NCBI GenBank assembly: GCA_963575745.1
Contig: CAUYUJ010014181.1
Span: forward strand, 137,501 to 197,500
DNA length: 60,000 nucleotides
Direction of reading: 5' to 3'
Source of the DNA: Prorocentrum cordatum
Lineage: Eukaryota; Sar; Dinophyceae; Prorocentrales; Prorocentraceae
The notes beneath the pieces are model-generated. The model searched no databases and was not told the DNA's origin. It saw only the letters and a list, made by a program, of their open reading frames with translations. Position 1 is the stretch's first letter; each line of letters begins with the position of its first letter. Shown here piece by piece: positions 1-10,487 of the stretch. The position numbers and the translations under genes were made by a program.

Positions 1-560
<560 letters not shown>

Positions 561-810
561 TATTACTACTAGTATTATTTTTTTTATTTCTACAGATAGA
601 AAGAAAGCGAGAGCGAGAGAGAGACGACGCCGTGCACGCCAGAGATGCACGTACATCACAAGTGGCGCCAGCGCGACGGCAGCCGAACGCCGTGAGACAC
701 TCCGAACACCCTAGTGTCGCTTACTCCGAAGGCAGGGCGCGCCTAAAAACTTGTACATGCACATCCCCCTCGCATGAGGCCCCCCACGGTGGACGACCTG
801 GGAGAGCGCA
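561..810. other. Low-copy DNA, nothing recognised
   Basis: A short GA-rich patch (598-625) is followed by mixed-composition sequence. I see no gene, RNA or repeat family here. Confidence 0.5.
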
Positions 811-950
811 GAAACCAGAGGCGCAGTGGATATGGATACAAATCTGGCACCTAGAGGCTTGTTTCTAATCATATCCACCGCGCGTCGGCCGTTCGGCGCC
901 CCTTCCCAGTGAGTCCAAGACGCAGTGGACATGCACATACATCTTGCCCG
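811..950. repeat. Dispersed repeat F13, copy 1
   Basis: It resembles 29245-29390. Both begin with a CCAGAGGYGCAGTGGATAT motif, contain an inverted copy of it in the middle (TCCACYGCGC), and end with GTCCAAGACGCAGNGGA followed by a TCTTGCCC motif. The internal inverted copies would allow a hairpin. Confidence 0.6.
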
Positions 951-1344
951 CAAACGGCAGAAGCATAACACAAGTTGAGCTCCGCGCAGATGTCCTGGAT
1001 CTGCGCTGTACCCCCCCTGGCGACGCTTGCGGTGCCGCCTCCGTGTTTCTTTCTCCGCAGACCTTCTCAGCGTGACGTACGGTGACAGCTACCGCCGACC
1101 TCAGAAATCCGCGCGGACGTCCGCAAGACTGTGCTTTCCTTCTTCTGAGGGAAGCCATCCGCTCCTCGTTCTTTTCGGCGAGTGTCGGTTCGACGCCCTC
1201 TGGCGCCGCTGTGGCCAGACCTGTTAATGTGCAGCCCCTGGGATTTGAGATTCAGCACCGGCGCTGGCAGATCCGTTGATTAACTGGCCGAATGGCGCAA
1301 ACCCGCTGGATCCCGCTGAAATCGAAGAACACTTGCATGCACAG
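951..1344. other. Low-copy DNA with a possible splice acceptor
   Basis: A pyrimidine tract ending TTCTTTCTCCGCAG at about 1045-1058 could be a 3' splice site, but the downstream frame shows no recognisable protein. The stretch 1240-1275 (TTCAGCAYCGGCGCTGGCA) recurs near 20095, so part of it is repeated. Confidence 0.35.
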
Positions 1345-1490
1345 AAACTTTTGGAGCTTCGCGCGGGTCTCTTCGATCGGCTCTGGGCCCGTCCCTTTGG
1401 CGCGCGGAGCGCGCCAGGGGCCGCCCCGGAGACGCCGCCAAAGGCGCCCAGCGCCGATTCAAGGAGTCCCTGCGGAGCTCCAGCAGTTTG
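1345..1490. mobile_element. F3 element, copy a (diverged)
   Basis: The left end AAACTTTTGGAGCTTCGCGC and the internal GGGGCCGCCCCGGAGACGCC match the F3 elements at 15467-15618, 30221-30343 and 41318-41503. The right end is decayed, so the boundary is approximate. Confidence 0.5.
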
Positions 1491-1582
1491 TCTTTCTGCC
1501 GTGTTCCGTTCCTCCATCAACGGTTCTTGCGAAGGTCTCTATCAAGAGTTGCTCCCCGAGCCTGGGCCCCTCCGGCCTGCAG

Positions 1583-1663
1583 GCGGCGCGGGAGGCGGCC
1601 GCGCTGCAGGAGCTGGAGAAGCGCGAGGCCGCGATGCTGCAGCGGCTGCAGCACTCGCACCTC
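1583..1663 (+). CDS. Candidate internal exon, coiled-coil segment
   Basis: The 81-nt segment lies between an acceptor-like GGCCTGCAG and a donor-like GTAGGC. It encodes 27 residues beginning AAREAAALQELEKREA, an Ala/Leu/Glu-rich amphipathic helix with hydrophobic residues spaced as in a coiled coil. Third codon positions are almost all G or C, unlike the flanking DNA. The open frame continues into the GAC/GTC microsatellite at 1717, so the donor at 1664 is the more sensible end. No protein family can be assigned from 27 residues and no partner exon is established. It could be chance in GC-rich DNA. Confidence 0.4.
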
Positions 1664-1716
1664 GTAGGCAGGTGCAGGCTGGAGGACGCGCCTCCTCCCC
1701 TGGCGCAAAGCAGGAT

Positions 1717-1920
1717 GAGGAGGAGGACGACGACGACGACGAGCGCTTGGTCGCCTCGGCGGTGCCGCCGCCGCCATCGTCGTCGTCGTCGTCGCCGCAG
1801 ACTTCGTCGTCGTTGTCGTCGCCGCAGACTTCGTCGTCGTCGTCGTCGCCGCCGCTGACGTCGAAGTGGTCGTCGTCGCCGTCGTCGTCGTCGTCGTCGT
1901 TTCCGTCTTCGTCGTTCTCA
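1717..1920. repeat. GAC then GTC/GCC trinucleotide microsatellite
   Basis: A GAC run (1726-1742) is followed by GTCGTC and GCCGCC runs, including three copies of a GTCGCCGCAGACTTCGTC unit (1792-1850). Only low-complexity translations result. Confidence 0.85.
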
Positions 1921-2182
1921 TGAGCTGGGGGGCGCCTTCGGGTAGTGGGACCCAAGATGTACGCAGAGGAGCAGGCAGAACCATGTTGTTGACGCTTCGC
2001 GAATCCCCACCAGCCCATCCAGAAACGATGCCCATAGGAATTGCCTCGATCAGGGAAGTGGGCAGCACGCAGAGGAAGCCATTATGAGACGTCTTGGGAT
2101 ATCTTGAGCCATCTTGGAGGTCATTTTGGGCTCTCCCAGGTGCTCTTAGAGTCGTCTGAATCAGTGTTCCCCCCCAAGAGGA
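1921..2182. other. Low-copy DNA with a short shared motif
   Basis: The stretch 1996-2021 (ACGCTTCGCG, then ATCCCCACCAGCCCATC) is repeated at 11043-11070. The surrounding sequence shows no gene. Confidence 0.45.
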
Positions 2183-2660
2183 CAACATATGGCTAAAACC
2201 TTCGTAAAATCAATCGGCATTCTCGCCGAGGCCTCTTGGAGCATCTTGTGTGCCTCGGGGTCTCTTGGGGCCTCTTGGGGGTCTCTTGGGCGCCTGCTGG
2301 GGGCCTTTGGGGGGCCTCTGGGGGCCATCTTGGGGCCATCTTGGGACCTCTTGGGGCCTCCTGGGCGCTTCTTGGGCCATCTTGGGGGAGATCGATCAAA
2401 CAAGAGGGGAGCGTCAATCAGGGTCCCCCCCATCAGGAGGCCAAAATGGCGCCACAACCCTATGAACACCAATGATTTTGGCTTCCTCGCCGAGGCCGTT
2501 TTGGACGCCCTGACGACTCGCGACCCCCCCCCTCCTGGTCCATGGGGAGGGGGTAGGGGGAGGGGTAAACCCCTCCCCGAAGGGGAAGAAGGAGGAGTGG
2601 AAGAGGAAACTCCCTAAACCACCGACGCCCAGAGGGCTGGTGGGACTCACGCCCTTTCAA
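2183..2660. repeat. Composite repeat F12, copy 1, with an F10 array
   Basis: The order is CTAAAACCTTCGTAAAATCAA, a GGCCTCTTGGG (F10) array at 2236-2392, GAGGCCAAAATGGNGCC, CAATGATTTTGGCTTC, a G-rich tract, a GGGGAGGGGTAAACCCCTCC hairpin (about 2557-2585) and CTAAACCACYSACGCCC plus AGGGCTGGTGGGA. Much the same modules recur at 11640-12270, where the F10 array comes first. Open frames through it (WGLLGASWG-type translations) follow the repeat and are not genes. Confidence 0.8.
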
Positions 2661-2801
2661 TTTTTGTATTTGACTTTTTGGTGGGTCCCGAGGGGCCCTC
2701 GCCGCCGCGGTATCCTGGTCAGAACGAACCCTGGGAGAGGTGTGGCAATTAGCGTACGCCTTTGGGTCGGCAGCAGGACCCACGTACACACACACCCAAA
2801 C

Positions 2802-2844
<43 letters not shown>

Positions 2845-2872
2845 TGGGTGGGTGAGTGAGTGAGTGAGTGAT
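2802..2872. repeat. GT dinucleotide and GAGT microsatellite
   Basis: About 20 GT dinucleotides are followed by GGGTGGGTGAGTGAGTGAGT. Confidence 0.95.
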
Positions 2873-2924
2873 ACAGATGTCATGGCCTTCGGCCCATCCC
2901 GACACCGTGCCTGGGTTTTAGGTT

Positions 2925-3056
2925 GGAGTTCTCAGGGATGCTTCTTTGGGTCTCTTCGGAGCGCTCTCGGGCGCCTTCTGGGGACAGATTTGTGGCCTCT
3001 TTGGGGGCCTCTCGGGGCCATGCCGGGGCCTCTTGGGGCCTCTTAGGGGGCCTCTA
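2925..3056. repeat. F10 GCCTCTTGGG array
   Basis: Imperfect units of GGGCCTCTTGGGG, diverged at the left end. This is the second of the F10 blocks in the window. Confidence 0.8.
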
Positions 3057-3300
3057 ATTGGCTGTAATCTGGGATTGCTCCACTCCACTTCGATTCTCAT
3101 TCGATTCCAATAGGTGTCAAACTGAAGTCAGTTGGATCTGGGATCTGCTCAATTCTACGTAATCAGATTGTAATCAGATTTCAATCAGAATCTATCTGGA
3201 AACAGCTGGACATGTGGTCTGCTCAGTTCTAATTAGATTCTTTATTCGACCTCACTAGGAATCCCAGTTGGACTCAGCTGGATCTGGGGTGTGCACATTT
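3057..3300. repeat. Degenerate minisatellite with an AGCTGGAYCTGGGRTSTGC motif
   Basis: The phrase CAG(T/C)TGGA..TGGG(A)T.TGCTCA occurs near 3128, 3203 and 3270. The copies are separated by AT-rich AATTAGATT/AATCAGATT sequence. The period is irregular and no coding potential is seen. Confidence 0.5.
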
Positions 3301-3371
3301 GCAGCTACGCTCTAATTCACTTTCGATTATCCTTAATGAAAATGAGATGGCTGTGTAAACAGCCCCCCTCT

Positions 3372-3445
3372 CACTCTGTCTCTGTCTCTATCTCTGTCTC
3401 TTTCGTTTTTTGTTGTCTCTCTCTCTCTCTCTCTGTATATATCTG
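3372..3445. repeat. TC dinucleotide microsatellite
   Basis: Runs of TC and TGTCTC are followed by a TATATCTG patch. Confidence 0.9.
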
Positions 3446-3984
3446 TATATATTCATGTATCTTCCACCCAGGCACCCAACTCCTGTGAATACACGGATTA
3501 TGATGCTACGGGTGTGGAACGCTTGCGCTTTTATTTGGATTATTGAGATTTCTGGGATGAGAAGCTCGGAAACCATATGTTTTCAGTTTTTTATTTTAAT
3601 TGGGGGGATTTCTGCGTTGCCCCCCCCTCCAGCGACCATTCAACCCGCGAGCTCTCCCAGAAGCTCGAATCCCCAGAATCCCAGGCATCCCAAGACTTCA
3701 GTGAAAACACATTGCTTCCTCACTTCTCATCCCAGAGTTTCTCACTTCTCAATCCCAGAGCTCCTGGCAAGGTTCGTGTGTTTGTTTCTCGCTGGAGGAA
3801 GGGACTACCACGTCTCGAACATCGAACTGAGAACAACTCGTTCCCTCACTTCTCATCCCAGAATTCTTAAACATCCAAATGCAGACACAGGGTTTCCACT
3901 CTCTGACATCGCAATCCTTTTGTCTTCACAGGGATTATGGTGGATGCATGGGCTATATCGAGAATCTCTATCTATTGTTATTTA
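3446..3984. other. Low-copy DNA, nothing recognised
   Basis: The phrase CCTCACTTCTCATCCCAGA recurs at about 3718, 3738 and 3845, giving a loose local repeat. I see no gene. Confidence 0.5.
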
Positions 3985-4290
3985 TATTTATATATATATA
4001 TATAGAGAGAGAGCGAGAAAGAACGAGCGAGAGAGACCAACAGAGAAATAGACAGACATACCGAGAGAGAGAGAGATGGACCGAGAGAGAGATAGAGAAC
4101 GTGAGAGAGATAGAGAGAGACATCACGAGAGAGAAACAGAGTGAGGCCAGAGACAGGGGGAGAGAGAGAGAGAGAGAGAATACACGAGAGGGAGCGAGCG
4201 AGAAAGAGAGAGAGAGAGTGGAAGAGAGAGAGAGATATAACGAGACCGACAGAGACAGAGAGAACAATAGAGAGAGAGAGTCACAGCGCT
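3985..4290. repeat. GA dinucleotide-rich microsatellite
   Basis: An interrupted (GA)n tract is preceded by (TA)n at 3985-4003. Charged-repeat open frames (REREREK type) on the + strand and Leu/Ser-rich ones on the - strand are artefacts of it. Confidence 0.95.
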
Positions 4291-4379
4291 GCTTGGCTTC
4301 CGGAGCGCGGAGATGCTGCTTAGCGCGACGTAAGCAGCCAAGCAGCAAGGCAGCTCAACACCCAAACCCACCAGCGCGA

Positions 4380-4612
4380 CCAGCGCGACTACCACCGCGA
4401 CCACCACGACCTTTGCGACCCCAGCCACCGCGACCACGACCCACGCCCACGCCCACGCCCACGACCGCCCCCCGCCCCCGCCCCCCGCCCCCGCGACCAC
4501 GCCCGCAACCACGCCCACGACCACGCCCACGACCACGCCCATGACGGCCCATGACCACGCCCACGGCCACGCCCACGGCCTCGCCAACGACCACGCCCAC
4601 GACCGCCCTTGC
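4380..4612. repeat. CCACGCCCACGC hexanucleotide minisatellite
   Basis: Repeats of CCACGC, GACCAC and GCCCAC extend over about 230 bp. Long open frames on both strands (HAHGHAHDH, GRGRGRG) reflect the unit length being a multiple of three. Confidence 0.9.
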
Positions 4613-4867
4613 CCCCCACGCGGCTGGCCCCCACACATCCGCCCACGCCCCAGCCCCTTCCTTCCCTCTCCTTCCCTCTCCCTGACCCTGCTTGGCCGCC
4701 CCTACACCTCACTTCTTCCTCCTTTCTCCTCCCCTTCTATTCTGGCACTGCTGTCCCGCGCGCCCTGACGTGGTTTGGCACCAGGGGACCGCCGCCAGCC
4801 GACCCTGCCCGGGCCTGGTTGTCCCCTGGGTGCCGGGACTTCCCTTCCTCCCCCTCCCCCCCACGAG
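4613..4867. other. C-rich low-copy DNA
   Basis: Pyrimidine-rich mixed sequence lies between two repeat tracts. No supported feature. Confidence 0.5.
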
Positions 4868-5045
4868 AGGGACAGAGAGGTAGAGAGAGAGGAGAGAGAG
4901 AGAGAGAGAAACAAAAAGAGAGAGAGAGAGAGAGAGAACGAGAGAGAGAGAGAGAACGAGACAGGGACAGAAAAAGAGAGAGAGAGAGAGGGAGACAACG
5001 CACAAGCAATAGCAATAGAGATAACGACAGAGGGGGAGAGAGAGG

Positions 5046-5077
<32 letters not shown>

Positions 5078-5125
5078 GAGAGAGAAGAAGAGAGAGAGAG
5101 AGAGAGAAAGACGAGGCGGAGGAGG
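4868..5125. repeat. GA dinucleotide microsatellite
   Basis: An almost continuous (GA)n tract with scattered ACG and GGG interruptions. Confidence 0.95.
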
Positions 5126-5555
5126 AGAGGAAGAGCCCCACCGTCGTAAGTCAATTTCTGTTGGTAAGAATTGGTCTGGGGGGGGACTGTCCATATATTT
5201 ATGTATGTATGTATATATATATATGTATGTATGTTTACATCGATGTATATAAACATGTGTAGGTATATCTATATATATACCCGTGCTTCGGGCCCGCGCC
5301 CCCCCCACCTCCCAGATGGGATTGGTCTCAGTGTCTTCGGCCCCCCCAAGGATATGGGGGGACGACGACGACGGCCACCACGACTACGGCGACGCAGACA
5401 CCTTACGCCCGGGCTTTCAACCTGTGCGTTTTTGACTTCACAGGGAGAGGCCAGCGATGACAGATTAATTAGCTTTTCCCTTCCGTCAGGTGTAGCAGTT
5501 TTACGTCATGCCTGGGAAGGCGATGCATGCGCCGATGCCGTTGCCGATGCAGACG
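5126..5555. other. Low-copy DNA with a TATG patch
   Basis: A TATGTATGTATATATA patch occupies 5200-5280. The remainder shows nothing recognisable. Confidence 0.5.
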
Positions 5556-5990
5556 CTGACGATGTCGTCGTCGTCCTCCTCGTCTTCCTCCTCCTCCTCC
5601 TCCTCCCCCTCCTCCTACTTAGGAGGGCCCGACCACCACCACCACCACCACCACCACCACGACTACCCACCACCACCACCACCACCACCACCATCACCCA
5701 CCACCACCACCACCACCACTTCTTCCACCACCACACCACCACCACCATCACCACAACCACAGCCACCACCACCACCACCACCACCGCCACCACCACCACC
5801 ACCACCACGACCACTACCACCACCACCACCACCACCGCCACCCTCCACCCCACACCCACAGAGGGGAGGGGAGGGCAGGACCCCAGACCCAACACCGCAA
5901 CTTCCCACAGGGGAAGACCCCACCACACGACGCCAACAGGGGGGGGGGGGGGGGCATCGCGCGGGGGGGGGGGGGGGGGGGATGGCATCA
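5556..5990. repeat. CTC/CAC trinucleotide tract with poly-G runs
   Basis: CTCCTC (5571-5612) and CACCAC (5634-5845) runs are followed by two poly-G runs at 5939-5953 and 5964-5981. His/Pro/Thr homopolymer frames here are not genes. Confidence 0.9.
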
Positions 5991-6177
5991 GCATGAGGGG
6001 TAAGGGGCCATACCCTGAACCACATATGTATTTGTTCACATCTATGCATCTACAGATGCATCTATGTGTGTACACACACCCATATATGTATACCCATAGA
6101 TATACCTGTACAGTTGTGTGCATGTGTGTACGTGTTAGCGAGCCTGGACACGACGAAGTGTGCGTTGTGGCAATCTA

Positions 6178-6770
6178 TGTCGTTCAATATACACTGGGAA
6201 TTATATGTGATGCAATCTGGTGCAATATATGTTGCGCAATCTATGTGGTACAACGTGTGTGGTGCAATCGGCGTGGTGCAATCTATGTGGTGCAATATTC
6301 ATTGTGCACTCTGGCGTGTGCAGTTTTTGTGGAGCACTTGATGTTTCAGGTTACCCTCACATCTTTTCCCGTCGGCTCATCCTTGGCCGCTTTCGCTGGC
6401 CGCGCCCCGCGCGCAAAGTGTCGACATGGCCTTCCAAGGCCCTTGCATCCTTATTGTGAGTCATGATTGTACGGTTACTTTTATGTGTTGCAGTCTCGGT
6501 GGTGCAATCCATGTTGTGCAATACATTCATATGTATATATGTATTTTTTATGTATTTATGTTGCAACCTACGTGGTGTGCAATTTCTTTGGTGCGCAGCC
6601 TATGTGTTGCAATCGGCCTGGTGCAATCTGTGTTGTGAAATATAGGTTGTGCAAACTGTGTGGTGCAATCTAAGTAGTGCAATCGACGTGGTACAATCTA
6701 GGTGGTTGAATCGACGTGGTGCACTCTATGCAGTGCAATCGCTGTGGTGTAATCTATGTTGTGCAATCTA
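6178..6770. repeat. 14-bp TGCAATCTATGTGG minisatellite, interrupted
   Basis: Units of exactly 14 bp (TGCAATCTATGTGG, TGCAATCGGCGTGG, TGCAATATTCATTG and so on) run from about 6205 to 6330 and again from 6490 to 6770, with a few decayed units at the edges. The interval 6345-6455 between them is an F11 element, which appears to have inserted into the array. Confidence 0.85.
6345..6455. mobile_element. F11 element, copy 1
   Basis: It shares CTTTCGCTGGCCGCGCCCC, TGTCGACATGGCC and TCCAAGGC with 20310-20440, and the CCAAGGCTCTTGCATCCTT end with 8675-8765. It interrupts the 14-bp minisatellite, consistent with insertion. Confidence 0.55.
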
Positions 6771-6779
6771 GGCCGCGAC

Positions 6780-6917
6780 GGGGCGGCGACGAGGCGGCGA
6801 CGGCGAGCACGGAGCCGCCAGACCGCCAGCCATGTCCAGACGACCGGCGGCAACGAGGCGGCGACGGGGCAGCGACGGCGAGCACGGAACCGCCAGACCG
6901 CCAGCCAGGCCCAGTTC
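6780..6917. repeat. 75-bp tandem duplication
   Basis: Two copies of a GC-rich unit carry CGACGGCGAGCACGGARCCG and CCAGACCGCCAGCCA, with anchors at 6804 and 6879, exactly 75 bp apart. The period is 25 codons and one frame gives two similar DxAATASTEPPDRQPxP segments. A coding exon is possible, but no splice sites convince me. Confidence 0.65.
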
Positions 6918-7017
6918 CTCAGAATGGACGTCGGAACCCCTAAATGCAGGCACTGTTTCGGGAATGTGCATGCACATACACATAGACGCATTCACGTCTG
7001 TGTATGCGCGTCCGCGT

Positions 7018-7032
7018 GTGTGTGTGTGTGTG
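7018..7032. repeat. Short GT microsatellite
   Basis: A TGTGTGTGTGTG run lies within a longer TGTATGCGTG-rich stretch (6985-7060). Confidence 0.8.
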
Positions 7033-7199
7033 CGTGTATGTGAAAGTGTAAGTGTACATGTGATCAAGTCTTGGTATTTTCGCGCCTGTCGAGATTCGCC
7101 GCCGCCCTCCTCCCTCCATCGCCCTCCCGCGACAGCGAAGCGACGACGACGAGCATGGCAATTGTGACGCGTCCCGACGGCGACGGGCGCCCGACGGCG

Positions 7200-7268
7200 A
7201 CGCTGTCCGACGACGGCGGTGTCCGACGACGACGACAACGACGACGACGACGACCACGACCACGACGC
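7200..7268. repeat. GAC/ACG trinucleotide tract
   Basis: Interrupted GACGAC and ACGACC units. Confidence 0.8.
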
Positions 7269-7300
7269 TGGGGCGGGCGCGCCCAGCGGGCCGCTGGCAG

Positions 7301-7398
7301 GAAATGGAGTCGTCCCTGTTGCGACCTCCCGCGTGCTGGCAGGAGGAGACCGGCGGCGCTGCTGGCGAGGCGCGCGCTCAGGGCGGGGCTCCTGAATT
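7301..7398 (+). CDS. Candidate exon, no recognised product
   Basis: After an acceptor-like GCTGGCAG at 7293-7300, one frame reads EMESSLLRPPACWQEETGGA and continues Gly/Ala/Glu-rich to a GT at 7399. An ATG at 7304 could even make it a first exon. Third positions favour G/C in the second half. The next 14 bp lead into an F2 element. The segment is short, the donor is weak and no domain is recognisable, so this is a low-grade candidate. Confidence 0.3.
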
Positions 7399-7409
7399 GT
7401 CGACCGGGC

Positions 7410-7490
7410 TTCAGTCGGGCAAGTCCCTCTACAGGAGGAATGTTCAAGAATAGTCACAAACATAGTCAGGGACGATTTATCGACTAATTT
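7410..7490 (+). mobile_element. F2 element, left half only
   Basis: CAGTCGGGCAAGTCCCTCTACAGGAGGAATGTTC and the following AATAGTCACAAACATAGTC and GGGACGATTT match the left halves of the complete F2 copies. No right inverted end follows, so it is truncated. Confidence 0.7.
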
Positions 7491-8275
7491 TGGTCACTTT
7501 GGATCTTTTATCATCCCTTTTCCACCTCCTCCTTCCTCCCCCTTCCCACCTTCCTCCCTCCTCCCTCCTCACTCCGCTACCCCCCGCACGCGACTGTGTG
7601 TGTGTGTGTGGCGGGGGCGGAGGGAGTCAGGGAGGAAGCTGCGATGAGGAGGAGGAGGAGGATGATGAAAACGGGGGGGTGGGAAATGGGCTTGGGTCGC
7701 TGCTGGGACGCGGAAGAGCTGGTCGCCGGTTTCCTCGCGATGTTCGTGGTGTTTTCTCTGGAGTTTGTGCGAGCGTGCAGACTCTTGGCACGCTGGGGAT
7801 AAGGATTGGACTCATCGTGCTGAAGAGGGAGGAGGATGAGGAGGAGGAGGAGAGGGAGGATGACATCCAGGTGAGAGACGCGCAGTCCCGCCCGACTGCT
7901 GCGTGCTGCGCTCTCTGGAGGCAGGGCGGCGTGGAGGATTGAGCTGCGCTCCGGGTGCGTGCGAAGAAGCGACGGAGGCCACAGAGGGTCAGGGGACGAC
8001 GGTGAGTTTCTAGGGGTAGTCAGGTTGCCACGGGAGGTCCAGGAAGGATCCAGTTTGAGGAGGTGGGAGTACAAGATGGCGGAGGCAAGGGCGAGGGCGA
8101 CGTTTCTGCGTCGTGTACGGCGGGGTGTCGGGTGGCAGGGCTTGCGTGGCTTGTGCGGTCTTCTCGGGGCAGGGGGGCGTTCGACTTCTGCTGCTATCCC
8201 TCCTCATTAACATCACCACAGTATCTTTCTCTGTCTCCGCACTCCTTCTCCTGCTTCTCCCCAAAAGCGGGGAAA
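7491..8275. other. Low-copy DNA, nothing recognised
   Basis: A CCTCC-rich patch (7510-7580), a short GT run (7596-7607) and a GGA patch (7644-7666) lie in otherwise low-copy sequence. Open frames exist, but none resembles a known protein. Confidence 0.45.
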
Positions 8276-8512
8276 GGATGTTGAAGATGATGACGATGCT
8301 GATGATGGTGATGCTGATGCTGCTGCTGATGTTGCTGATGCTGTTGATGGTGATGATGATGATGATGATGATGATCATGATGATCATGCTGATCATGCTG
8401 ATCATGATGATCATGGTGATAATGATGATCATGATGATCATGATGATGCTGATGATGATGATGATACTGATGATGAAGATGATGATGATGATGATGATGA
8501 TAATGGTGATGA

Positions 8513-8546
<34 letters not shown>

Positions 8547-8572
8547 GGTGGTGATGATGATGATACCGACGG
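8276..8572. repeat. GAT/GGT trinucleotide microsatellite
   Basis: Runs of GATGAT with GCT, GATC and GGT variants. His-, Met- or Ser-rich translations are artefacts. Confidence 0.95.
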
Positions 8573-8674
8573 CCCTGATGACGACGACGACGGTGATTGT
8601 AATGCTGATGATGTGATGATTGAGGTGGCAATGAGGGTGGTACAGTCAAAGCGCCTAGTAAGGATGGAGCAACT

Positions 8675-8765
8675 TTCCAAGGTTACCATTGCATCCTTGC
8701 CCCTTCGGCCTACCCCGTTTGGAAAACGTCGTCAATCTGGCCCCCCAAGGCTCTTGCATCCTTGT
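8675..8765. mobile_element. F11 element, copy 2 (diverged)
   Basis: CTTTCCAAGGTTACCATTGCATCCTTG at the left and CCCCAAGGCTCTTGCATCCTTG at the right match the ends of the copy at 20310-20440. The middle is different. Confidence 0.45.
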
Positions 8766-8979
8766 TCTGCGTTTGGACTGTAACGTCGACGGCGATGACG
8801 GTGGTGGTGGTGGTGACCGTGGCGGTGTTTGCGATGTTGGTGATGATACGGGCGATGATGATGGCCCTTGCATGTCTCAGAAGAAAGAGGGCCAGGTTGC
8901 CGGCTTCGCCGCCTTGTGGTGGCCCCGTGGCCGCCCGTCGCAGCTCCTCGTCTTGGCCTGGTTGCCGGTCCGCCGCCTC

Positions 8980-9300
8980 GTCATCGTCATCATCACCGTC
9001 CTCGTCATTGCCATCGTCATCGTCACCATCATCACCATCATCATCATCATCATCATCATTATCATCATCGTCATTGTCATCGTCATTGTCATCGTCATCG
9101 TCATCGTCATCACCACCGTCCTCGTCATTGTCATCGTCATCATCATCACCATCATCACCATCATCATCATCGTCATCGTCATTGTCACCGTCATCGTCAT
9201 CGTCATCACCACCATAATCATCGTCACGATCGTGAACGATATCACGATCATGATCATGGTCAGGATCAGGTTCAGGATCATCATCGTCATCATTCTGACT
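8980..9300. repeat. ATC/GTC trinucleotide microsatellite
   Basis: An extended (ATC/GTC)n tract, complementary in sense to the GAT tract at 8276-8572. Confidence 0.95.
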
Positions 9301-9632
9301 TAATTGTCAATTGTATTGCTGGCAGAGTCTCTTACGGACTCTCTTTCCGTCGACAGTCATGGGCGCCATCATCGTTCCCTTGGGTAGAAAAATCACCATC
9401 ATTACGTCACAATCGCGTCATCACACCATCATTATCAGAGTCACATCATGGGCGATGATGGCCGACAACGACCAGGGACGACCGACGACGCCGACGACGG
9501 CGATGCCGACGGCGACAACTGCAGCGACGCTGGCGACGGCGACGACGCCGATGACGGCGTCTTTTCCCTGCGGGAGGTACCCCCTTGAATGACGAGAGCT
9601 GGGCGGTCCTGTCACTTAGAAGAGACACCATG
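9301..9632. other. Low-copy DNA ending in a GAC-rich patch
   Basis: Mixed sequence is followed by degenerate GACGACGCC units at 9460-9560. Confidence 0.5.
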
Positions 9633-9662
9633 TCTAGGGTTTAGGGTTTCGGGTTCAGGGTC
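9633..9662 (+). repeat. Degenerate telomere-like TTTAGGG stretch
   Basis: TAGGGTTTAGGGTTTCGGGT followed by TCAGGG is about four units of TTTAGGG with substitutions. TTTAGGG is the telomere repeat reported for dinoflagellates and plants. It is flanked on both sides by unrelated DNA, so it is interstitial. Confidence 0.5.
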
Positions 9663-10487
9663 CACTAGCCTCTATTCGAAGCCCGCTGGACGTATCCCAC
9701 CCACCCATGACCCATTACATACAGAATTCAATGCGTCGAGGACGTCAGTGCGATGCGTCACGCGCAGTACTTTCGCAGCGCCTCACCCCGATGCAGCGGC
9801 GATGCGGCATGGGATCGAAGCGACCAGTTGGTAGCTCCCCACAGCAAGTTGCCGACGCACTGGCGACGAACGCCTGCGCCGCGCCTGAGCGGGGACGCCT
9901 AGGAAACGCCTGGCGAGCGCCTGGCGAGCGCCTGGGGCACAAACGCGCGCAGGCGTGTTTGGGTTAGTATTTCTGGATCGAGATCGCACGAGTTGGGAGG
10001 AGCCTAAGTGCTCCGCGAGGTATTTGTTGCAAGGGATTCGGGCCGCATGCGTGGAAAACCGTATTCGTTGCAAGGGATTCCGGCCGCGTGGGAACAACGC
10101 CGTATTCCTAACAAGGGAAAGTGGGAGGCGCCGGAGGGTCGGCATAAGGGGAGTCCGTGAGGGATCTCAGGGGTTGAATCTTTATAGGCTTTCAGCTCTT
10201 AGGGTTAGGGTAAGGATCCACCCTCGAGTCGTCTAGCTCAAAGAGACGCAAAGTGGTAGGATGATGCAGTTCCATTCTAGCGATCGCCCCGTTTTGGAGC
10301 ACACTTGCCAGCCGTCAGCACGGGTGGCGCGCCACCTCAGATCCATGTCGTGCAATTTCCAGAGTGTTTGGGACTGCGCCGCGCCGGACATACCTCTTCC
10401 GACAGCGCATTTGTTTCGCGGCGTGGTCCCCCCTGAGATCCGACGCTGCAAAAGATGCAGCATCGTAGGAACTCGCTCCCAGAACCT
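9663..10487. other. Low-copy DNA with small local duplications
   Basis: CGCCTGGCGAG is repeated at 9907-9937. GTATTYGTTGCAAGGGATTC followed by SGGCCGC occurs at about 10020 and 10062. Neither is coding in an obvious way. Confidence 0.5.
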
